Positions 17,735 through 27,600 of a stretch of 64,000 nt of DNA are shown here, one piece after another. The stretch is from Eublepharis macularius. Lineage: Eukaryota > Chordata > Lepidosauria > Squamata > Eublepharidae. The number at the start of each line of letters is the position of its first letter. Position 1 is the first letter of the stretch. The stretch is from the NCBI RefSeq assembly GCF_028583425.1, contig NC_072800.1, forward strand, positions 93,527,001-93,591,000, in the 5' to 3' direction. Both the position numbers and the translations under genes were made by a program. The notes under the pieces are model-generated. The model saw only the letters and a program-made list of their open reading frames with translations. It made no database searches and was not told the origin of the DNA.

Positions 17735-20700
17735 TAAACCCTTTACATTAAGTAAGAAGAATCACAACATCAAATCCAGAAATGTTGCTAACGGAGACAG
17801 TCATAGTATTATTACAAGTTCAAGAACAGGAGAGGGAAGAAATAAAGGCAAGACGTAAACAAGCTATGAACCGGCCCTGTTGTGGCAATGCAAGGGCTCT
17901 GAGCAACCCTACGCAGGCCACAGGCAGGTTTGCCTGCCCACCATTCCTGTGCCCACACTCCCAACATCATGCACTTCTTCCTCCCCCCCCCCCCATAATT
18001 CAATACTGCTGCAGAGAGGCTGCCAGGTGGGGCCTCTCTCTGCGGGTTCACCCGCATCTAGTGCCGGCAGAGCAGCGAGAGAGGCTTCCACAGACCTCCT
18101 CCACAGCCGCCATCACAAAGAACCCCTTGAACTGCCCCAGGGGCAGCTGCACTTCTCTGTTGGCCTTGCGTGCCACTTTTCCTACTTGACCAAGAGGAGG
18201 AAAGGACAGGCGAGCTGCTCTCCAAAGCCAGAGATTTCAGGCCTGCAAAACACTTCCTCCCATGTTGGCCCTCCTCTCTTTCCCCAGGCCACATTTCTTT
18301 TTGTATCTCTGTCTAAAGAGAGAGAAAGAGAGAAAGAGAGAAGTAGCTTGAGGTCAGGAAAAAATAAGATTCTCAGAAGGGCAACTGGCGAGATCACAGG
18401 AGGAAACCAGTAGCACTCTTTGGAGGCGTGGCACACCGCAGTGCAAGAATACCCACCCCCGAGTTTCCCCAAACCCTCTGTATGAAAGGCGGCAGGCAGA
18501 CCCTCGGACTTGGGGAGCTTGTCCTTCGCAGGAGGGGGTTCAGAAAGCGGAGTTCTTTCAAGCCCAAGGATGCCCTGGGTCTTGGCCGCTGCCCCATAAA
18601 GCACAGAAAACTGCCAAGAAGCACACCTGGCCCAAGACGTTTCAGCCCTCCACAGTGACTCCACTGCATCAGGGTCCAAGTGGACCTCTTGCAGTGTCAG
18701 CCATGCACAACTCTTGGACTGCGCAATGCTCACTGATGTCCCAGGAGTGCCAGGCCAAACTTCAAAAGAAAAAACCCTCAGGTTTTTTCTGCCTGTCACA
18801 TGGTGAGGATGTGAGGAGGAATCCTGGGAAACACCGAAAAAGCTGCCGAGATGATAATGACCAGGGACTGCCAACCAGGACAGGTACCCAGAGCAAGGAG
18901 CCACTCGTGAGCTACCCAGAGGCACAATCACATGACTGAAGGTCAAGCAGTGCAAACCACAAGCAGGCTGAAGACAGACGGAACATTTCAATTACGGTGG
19001 AGAGCATTTGGCAACATCTCTGCTGCTCTGCAGAGACTTACACACGTCTTACTCTCTTAGGGGGAGTGATGGAAAGAAAGTGTTTTGGAGATTTCAGAGA
19101 GGTTCCACTTGAGTGTGGGTGTGGGGTGTTGCCAGCAGTGGACAGCACTTACTGGTAAGCTCCCGTGAAGTCACCAGCATGCCTTCTTCCTCCAGGACTT
19201 TTGCAACTCTTAAAAATGCTTGAAATCCTCTGGGAGGCAGCACGGTGAAAGATAATGCCCAAAGACCTGCTTGGTCTTTGCCCTCACTCACTCCTCCCCC
19301 CATGAGAAGAACCAAGTATCACTGGTGCATCGGGGGGGGGGGCACAAAGGGTCCAGGCTGTAGCTCAGTCTCCTGGGCACGGGGCACAGCGGCCAACCTA
19401 TGCCTTTCATTCCAAAGAGTTTTGCTTAACTGCAGGAACCATGTTCCCACCCTCAGTGGTGTATCCCGCTGACAGTCGATGCTGTGGCCCTAACCCTGAC
19501 CCTACCTGGCCCAGCTGCTCTAGGTGATGGGACCAAGTGCCTGCTCAAAGACACCCAGCCAGCCCTAACGTATGTAACACGGCACCTCCTGCTCTTTCTC
19601 GTCAACAAGTTCTACCCCTACCGTCGCTGCCATCCGAAGGAAAACTTCCCAAGGCGATTCTCCAGGAACACAGCCAGAACCGGCCTGACAGTCACCTCCA
19701 TCTGCCTCTCGTCTGCCTCAAGTCCTCCTGGCCTGCCAGAGGAAGAGTGCTTGCTCCGCCCCGCAGTCCCACTAGATGTAACTGTCACCAACCTAAAGCC
19801 CAAAGGCAGTCAGTTTCCTAGGTTATGTTCCAAGGAATTCACAAACGACGCTGGCCACGTTTGTGGGCTTTGTTGCTCTGGTTTCAGCTCAGTAAGCTAG
19901 AATACATACAGCACTCTTTTGGAACTGTGCATTGCAACAAAGATTAATAATGGTGGGTGGCCTTTCAGGGAAGCTCGCCTGCTATTACTGATGATCTCCT
20001 CTGAGAAACCTCTGAGCAGCTATTTGAAGAAAACAGGTTTCCTTGGAATACAGGCTGAAAAACACTCCTGTCAGTGTCCACCTGGCCTTCAGCACACAAT
20101 TATCTGCCGGCCAGCAAGCCGCACACCTAAATTTCATCAGTTCACAGTATCATCACAATATTTCCTCCACAATCTACTCAGAATTGCACATAGCTAGTCA
20201 CTTAGCCACTATCAAGCTTGGCCCTCTGATTTCTGGTTAAGCATGACAATATGGACCTTTACAACACTGCAAAGTTCAGCATTCAATGGAACTTGGACCT
20301 CCTCAAAGAAAGAGAACCCAAACCTAAAGACTCCAACAACTAAATTCTTACCAAATTGAGAGAAATTTGTGTAAGTGCCGAATTGGTGCAAGCGGGACCC
20401 TCTCTGGCCTAACTGTATCAGGCATCTGCCAAATATCTAAATCTTGACTCTCCGGCACAAAACTGCTATATCCACCCCACCCCCCACCCCGCCCAATCCA
20501 AGCTAGGAAGAGTTCCTCACAATATGAAGAACGGCAGTTTTTGCCCCTCACATTCACAAGAACAGTGCAGTCTAGGAAGAAAAGCACAGCCTTTTGCTAG
20601 AGTGGGCCGCTTTGACACCTTAGGCAGAAACCCCAAGTGGTGCCTTCCCACACAAAACAATCAACATCTGGTATAATCCACTGGGAAGTCCTTCAGGACA

Positions 20701-22778
20701 CAACCGACGCCCTGTTGCAGAACTCGTTCAGTTCAACGAAGCATGCACAGAAGGTACTGCCAGCGGACTGTGCTTCCTTGAGGCGGATCAGCTACTCTTC
20801 ACAGCACCTGAATTTTTCCACTTGCTAGCCCCCAACTTGAATGCTGCCTTCAATTGTGGCAACCTTCAGTCTTGCAGGGCCCACAGGTGCAAAATCTAAA
20901 CTTTTAATATTTCACTTGGGCACCATTTAGAGCCTTCATTTTCAACCTGCACCAAAGTACAGCTAGACCCACGAATATTTCTCATGCTTCCTTAGCCAGA
21001 ATACCAGAACATCTTTCATTCCTCCAAGCAAGGTGAAGAGAGACCAACTGGGACCTGAAACCTTTTTTGGGAACTGTAGTATTTACAATCCATTCCAAAT
21101 CTAAAACTGCATTGTTAAAACTCCCCATTAGAACCCAAAGCTGCGCTCCTCCAGCTAATCTCTACATGTCTCTGGATCGGCAGCTAAACACAGGCGTGGC
21201 GTGACAGACTGAGCCCGTGGCACAGAAGGGCACCCACCTCTGGGCCAGCCAGCCAGAACTGTGTGGACAGAAAGACTGCTTGCACAGCTTGGAAGGCTGG
21301 CCACTGCCACCACACCAATAGGTGACAATCAAATAATAATAATTTGGTTTAGGAACAAAGGAGGAGGGATTATTAACCCTTTACAAGAAACTGACTGTTT
21401 TTTTTGCAATCACAGAAGATAAAGTGCAACTTCATCTGAACTTTTCTGCCTGACCAACGGGCAGTAAACCCTCAGCAGGGCCTGTCCGTCTAAGGTATGC
21501 AGTGGAAACAGCTGAACTGAGACCTCTGGCCAACAGTGAAATCACTCTCCAAGTCCCCCATCTAGTTTGGGGGACAGTGCAACAGGAACTGACGAGCCAG
21601 ATTTTTACACATGCCAGCCACTACAGCACCAAGGAGTATGGGTTTCTCCTGGTCTGCAGAAATGAGTATTTCAGCCTCCTCTGGCCTTCCCGTGAGACTT
21701 CTCCCTGCCAAAGAATGGCACACCTGCCACTTTAAGGTGGCCTAGTAGGCCCACATTTCAGAGCACAGGTGTGCGTTATTGCTTCAGGAACATGTCCCCA
21801 TTAAAAGAGGACACCTAAACAAATCTTCTCCCCGCTTTGATCTAAGGGAGAAGTTGACAGACTGGAAGTTCTAAGCTGGCATTTGAGAATTTGGGGAGAG
21901 CGTGCAAAGTATGAGCCCAGGGACAACTACAGGCCTCAGAAGGGGGGAAACACACACATGGGGACGGATGCTGATGAGCGACAAAGGCAGGCAGAGAGAG
22001 GCCACAGCCTCACGCTTACAGGAGGCGCCTTATGCCCCCAGGTGCAGCCGCAGCCTCACGCTGGCCACGGACCTTTCCAAACGAAGTGCCGCTTGGCTGA
22101 CAGGCGTGCAGGGCAGTGCCTGGCCCACCTTGCCAGGAGATCGGGTCTCGGAGATGACTGGGTTCACCTGCGATGCTCTGATGCTTCAGTCAAGAAGACG
22201 GCACCATCCGGGGAAATCTCCCTGGTCACCTCCAGGCTCCCTTAAAAGAGCACATGCAGGAAGAGTTCCCACTGGACTGCTCCCCAGCAGGAGGCAGAGC
22301 TGTCTGTCCTACCCGGCTCCAAACTCACTGCCCAAAGCAGCCATGCCTGATAGCCAAGGCACTCCTGCCCAGGCTCCTTTATGGTGTGCAAACTGAGATG
22401 CTGCCACATGACCTTCCAAGTGACAGAAAATGTCTGGTCAGGGAGGAGGAGGAGGAATGAGATGTCGAGGATGGGCCGACTGGTGGGCAATGCGTGACAA
22501 CATGGGGGGGGGGGTTTCAGAGCCAGGGAGGGGGAAGCACAGGAAGGAAGGGGGAGGACAGACTCAGCAGCTTTCGACTGGTGGGGCTGAGCCGGCTGGC
22601 AAGAGCGGTGGGAGAAGGTGCGAGGCTGGGTGAAGAACGACACTGCCCCTTCCAGGTGCAAAATCTGCAATTGCTTCATTAAAAGCTCCTGTAATATTAC
22701 AAGGAGGAAGATGAGATTACGAGATTTAGCAGGCCAGTTTGATGCAAAAAAAACCCCTGTCACAGTTTAAAAAGCCAT
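17735..22778 (-). other. Repeat-poor tract, possible extended MAP4 3' UTR
   Basis: About 5 kb with no SINE, LINE or MITE that I recognise, unlike its flanks. It lies between the proximal and distal - strand polyadenylation signals. Open frames on both strands (for example 18182-18991, -) match no family and carry no splice logic. It could equally be unique intergenic sequence. Confidence 0.35.
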
Positions 22779-22784
22779 TTTATT
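22779..22784 (-). terminator. MAP4 polyadenylation signal (AATAAA)
   Basis: On the - strand AATAAAATGGCTTTTTAAAC is followed by TGTGACAGGGGTTTTTTTTG, a G/T-rich downstream element. It lies about 1.6 kb beyond the tau-like stop codon. An earlier signal is at 23072-23077. Confidence 0.65.
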
Positions 22785-24394
22785 AGAAATCATGCAAACT
22801 TCAATATAAAACCCCCGACAAGTGCAACACGTCTGTGTCTGTGTAGATGCAGAGCTTGGGTGACTGTCGCGGAGAAACATCCTGATGGAGGGGGAGGAAA
22901 GTTTTCTTCAGCACCCCCCCCGACACTTTCCACCTCCCTCAGACGCCCCCTTTGCCCCATGCAGGAAGCCTGCCTTCAGGACCCCCCCCCCTTTTTTTTT
23001 CTCCCTGCAGTTTGGTTTTCAGATTTAAATTAAATTTTCCCACAACTCTCACAAAACACACAATTTAAAGTTTTATTTACATTTCATTTCTTTAGTGTCA
23101 TTTGCAATGCAAAATGAGCTTGAATCCTAAAGACTCCCCCTGCCCCCCCCCCCAAGAAAACAGGCTCGGGGGTTCTTTCATTCTCCTTGGCACATCAACC
23201 TAACCCCTGCCCAGCCCCGTGCGGACTCAACCTCTTCAGACCCTCATTCACTTCCAGCGACCTTCTGGGAAGGAGCGCCCCCCTCCCACTCCTCCGGACT
23301 GCCTCTCTGTCACCAGCCTCATTCCCAAAAACTCTACGCCCTCGTCCCCTCTCTCAGCGTGGACCTCTGGGAGCTAAGTCCACGGTGATGTGGATTAAAT
23401 AAATACCTGCCCCTTGCTGACTCGGTCGAAGCAATGCCGAGAGCCTTGGGCAGGGGCGGCGGGTGGGGAGGGTCAAACCTCCAATGCGAAGTCCTCTGGG
23501 TTGTGTGCAAAGGATCCTGAACTGCCCCCCTCTTGCACTTTTGTGGCAAGGGGCAGCCCCTCCAGTCCCCTCAATGCATCCTTTATCACTTTCAATTAAC
23601 ATGGCTTAATGCAAATTTTGCTCCATTATTTCAAAAATATTTTAAACACACACAAAAATAAACACCACACAAAATAAAATAAAATAAAAAGAACACAGTT
23701 AAAATGCCTGGATATGTCAATAAGAAGCCAGCAGAGCTGGGGCAGCGGTTAATGGTGCTTTAATTCTCCTATGGCAAGGGAAAGGGAGTGGGAACGCGGG
23801 AGCCCAGGAGAGCACGGCAGGAATCGGCAACGCCGATTCACAATGGAGGGAGGAAGAGGAAGAAAGGGGGGGGGAGAGTTAGAGAGTTCCAAAAGAGAGT
23901 GAAGGATGTGTGAGAACAGCACAGACCAGCATTCAATAGGGAGCAGCAGGAAATGCTGCGCAAAGACCAAGGTGTGTGTGCACGCGCACATATATGTGTG
24001 TGTGTGTGTGAGACAGACAGAGAGCATGTATGTGAGAAAGGAAGACAGCAAAGCTTACCCCCCTTAACTCGCGCCTGGCCTCAGGACCTGCTCAGGGCAG
24101 GCAGCACCAGCCACCCCTACCCAGCCAGTCAAGAGGAAGCTCTTTTTTGTGGGGTACATTCAGAATTGCACATCTGTCTCCACCACCAAGCAAAGAGTGG
24201 GAAGAGCCAGGCTAGGGAACTCTGGGTAAACTCTTTTCTGCATTCAAGAGAGGCCCAAAGGAACCAGGGCCAGTCAGCCGCAAAGAGCAACCTCGGCGTA
24301 GTAGGAGCCCTGCCCACATGATCTGGCTAGAAAGCCAGGCTTCAAGTTAAGGGAGACAAGCTTTGGGGGTGGGGGGAGGGCAAGGGAGACAGAG
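22785..24394 (-). other. MAP4 3' UTR (common part)
   Basis: Runs from the tau-like stop codon at 24395-24397 to the polyadenylation signal. It contains several homopolymer C/G runs, an AT-rich stretch (23590-23700) with AAATA repeats, a GT/CA tract (23971-24012) and an alternative AATAAA at 23072-23077. No repeat element is recognised. Confidence 0.65.
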
Positions 24395-24631
24395 TCACAA
24401 GCCTTGCTGAGAAGGGGCAGCAGACGTCCCCCCTTCCGCGAGGGAAGCCCGCTGCTGCAGCGGCGGCAAGGAGGCAGCGGAGGCAACAGAGCCCAGGCTC
24501 TCGCTGATGGAGGTGCTACGCCGAGGGGAGGGGCCGCCGGAAAATACGGGGGGGTTGGAGACTACGATGTCCACTCCGTGGTCCGTGCGGGCCTTGGCCT
24601 TCTCACGGAACACCAGCTTGTGGGACTCAAT
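24395..24631 (-). CDS. MAP4: MAP4 alternative last coding exon: tau/MAP2-like tail
   Basis: Acceptor TCGCTGCAG, phase 0, 78 residues and a TGA at 24397-24395. It starts [19 protein letters not shown] and ends SQQGL. Tau (IETHKLTFRENAKAKTDHG...AKQGL) and MAP2 end the same way. It is joined directly to 27718, which ends in phase 0. In transcripts using the acceptor at 24709 this sequence is untranslated. Confidence 0.85.
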   Translation of the reverse strand: MESHKLVFREKAKARTDHGVDIVVSNPPVFSGGPSPRRSTSISESLGSVASAASLPPLQQRASLAEGGTSAAPSQQGL

Positions 24632-27600
24632 CTGCAGCGACACAAGGGGGAGCGGGAAAGAGGGGAGAGAGGGACGGAAGGCGACACCAGAATGTCATCG
24701 TTAGATGCCTGGAAAATAAAAGGTAATTGGCTTCATTAACAAAGTTAAAAAATACGGCCAGAAGCATCTAATATGATTCTGTTTCCACTTTAAAGGTGAA
24801 AAATATAGATAACCCAAGACCAAGCCGACTTTCCTCCGCCGCCCTCACCCCCCCCCCCACATCGAAAGCATTCCCGGGGAGAGACAGGCCTGGCACTTAC
24901 TTGTTTCTTGTATGTGAGTGTCGAAGCTCTGAATTTCCATTTGGTCACCACTGCCCTGAGCGGGCGCAGCTAACCCCACGCCATTCTCCTGTGCGGCACT
25001 GCTGCCTGGCAGGGGCGTGGGCACAGCTCCGTTCTGGGGGGCTGCCTCCTCGCCCCCCTCAGTCTACAATGAAACAATGGGGTGGGGGAGGACAATGAGG
25101 CGTCAATACAAGGATGGGGATGGAATGGAGGGAGAAGGAAAGACGCCAGAGGGTGGGAAAGGAGCCCTCCTGAGATGCCCTCACCAAGACACGGAGGTAC
25201 CACGGGGCTGAGGGGATGTGCGGAGCCAAGCAGCGGACAGCCTGGAGGCAGGCTCAGCTGGCCCGCACGTTCTCTGGAAGCTCCCTTGCACAGGCTCCAG
25301 GCCTCTCCTGGCTGGCTTTCCCTTCTCCCCAGAGAGTTCAGACTACAGTAACAAGTCAGGGGATTCCTACAGCATTAAAAGCTTTCGCAAAACTTGGGAC
25401 GTTGCTGATTATTTCTGTTGCAAATGGTCTTGGTCCTTTTCTTGGCGATAGTGGAGTTCAACATGATTATGTCTCACCCCAAACCTCCTGCATTTCATGG
25501 CCATTTGACCCTGCTGATTGTAGCATTTTTCATATATACATGTATATTTACCAAGTGAGCACCCCACTGCATGTGTGTGACCGTGGTCTCTAGTCCACGA
25601 AAACACGTTTCAATACAATCTTGTTACTCTTTAAGGTGCCAGCAGCATGGGAGCTCTTATGTGCAGTCCTGCAGGTCTTAGTATTGTTATCAATGTTCTT
25701 TAGCATCTATTCAAGACCACATTGACTAAGACTGCCCATGGCTTTGGCACGGGCTGTCATCAATGTGCTGATGACACCCAGCTACATACCACATAGATAA
25801 GCCTCCAGAAGCAGCTGTCTGTGTTAGGGCAGTGCCTGGATGCTGGGACCAAGCGACTGAGGAAGCACATGCTGAAGGTGAATCCTAAGGCAGAGGGGAT
25901 GCTAGTTTGGAAGGCAGAGATTCTGGAGAGAGTTGGGCTTCCCTCCTCGGGTGGTGGGTACGGCTTTATTGGCAACGGACTCAGTTTGAAGCCTGGGAGT
26001 TCTGATGGAACCGGACCGCCTTCTGGAAAAGCAGGTAAACCAGGTGGCAACAATTGCCTCTCACCAGCTTCATCTGGCACATAAACTGTCCTGTTTCTGG
26101 GCTCAGCCAACCTAGCCACATTACTCCATGCTATGGCAACCTCAAGCCTGGACTACTGCCGGGGCTGCTATAGAAGACAACACAGACGCTACAATTGGTG
26201 CAGAACACAGCAGCTGTGCTACTGATGGCAGGTGTGTGTGTGTGTGTGCTAAGCATTTGGAACACATCACCCTGAGTTTAAGACCATTACACCCTTTTCC
26301 AATCTGTCCCCACACAGTGGTAACCTTTAAAGCCCTTCAAAACATAGGACCCTCATTTCTGTGAAAGCACCTCCACCTGTATGTGCCTGTATATACATAC
26401 AACTCTGATCCTCGAACTGACCCCTGTTAAGTCAGTGTGAACTGTCACTGCTTGGGCATGCACCCTCTTTGTGGCTGCCCCTGTGCTGTGGAACTAGCTT
26501 CCCAAGGTCTCTGCACTTTCCCCACCCTCAGTAGCCCACGGCTGGCTTCCTTTTACCTGCATCTTCTGCAGGTGTGATATTGTATAGCTGCTTTGAGTCC
26601 CATTGATTAGGAGAAAAGTGGGGTGCAAATATCTTAAAAAAGTAAGATGGCTTAGATTGCTCCCTCTCGGGATGGCCTGCCTCCCTCTCCCCATCTCAAT
26701 CCCCTCAGAGTCCCAAATCGTTTAGCTCCTTTGAACCAGCTGAGGCTCCACCTGATCAACCTCTTCACTGCTAGTTAACCATTCCCACCCACCATCCTAA
26801 TAAGCCAGGGCCACGAGGTGCAGAGAGAGGGACGGAGAAGTTTAGCCTGATTTTGTCAGACCCTGGAAGCCCAGCGAGACCTGTCCTTGGAAGGGAGTCT
26901 GCAGAGGCAGGCAATGGCAAACCACCTCCGCTCCTCACTTGCCCCCTTAAAAGCCCCCTGTTGGGGTTACCAGAGGTCGGCTGCAATTTGACAGCACATA
27001 CATAAATAACAGGCACCGTGGTAACTACTACACAGAAGCAAGTCTTACACTGCAAATAAAAGTTTGCTTTGGGGCCTGGGCTGGGGCTCTGAAAAAGTCT
27101 TCCTACACTCTTTACAAGGAGATACTATTTTCTTGGTTTCCAGGCTGGGTCAGGCCACACGAGGGGACCGAGGCCGGCAACAGCAGGAGTGGTGGCCAGG
27201 ACACAAAGAGAGGCCACTGACCTTGGCCCTCCTTCTTCCACTGCACAGAACCCTGGCCGTGGAGAAAAATAACGTGCAGGGGGGGAAACAAGCGCCTGCC
27301 CCAACATCACTTGCTGAGTACTGACCTGGGGGAGGGCTGGGCTGGGACCAAATGCTGCCTGTGACGACTAGTACCCCCCCCTGCCCCCCCCCCGTTTATC
27401 TTTGTTGGTGCTGCCTCACCAGGCAGAAAGGTCAGCGTGAGGGGGGGGGGAAGGAAGGGGTGGAGGAGGGGAGGGGGAGGGGGAGCCTCCTACAATTTCT
27501 CCCCTCTGCACTGCTGTGGATCTGACCAGGGCTTCTGCGCTTTACAGACCCCTTAAGGACGGGTTTAGCCCCAAGGCTCGGCTCCAGCACCTTCTGTCAG

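Noticed and set aside
18182-18991. 269-codon open frame on the - strand downstream of MAP4
   Set aside because: No recognisable domain, biased low-complexity stretches (serine/leucine run from a GAGA tract), and overlapping open frames on the + strand. More likely non-coding or UTR sequence.
24641-24708. Reading repeat 4 directly into the 24709 acceptor
   Set aside because: Phase 0 entry would give an unrelated arginine-rich tail with no family match. The phase 1 entry from 24901 gives the conserved Ser-Ile-stop, so the direct joint is unlikely.
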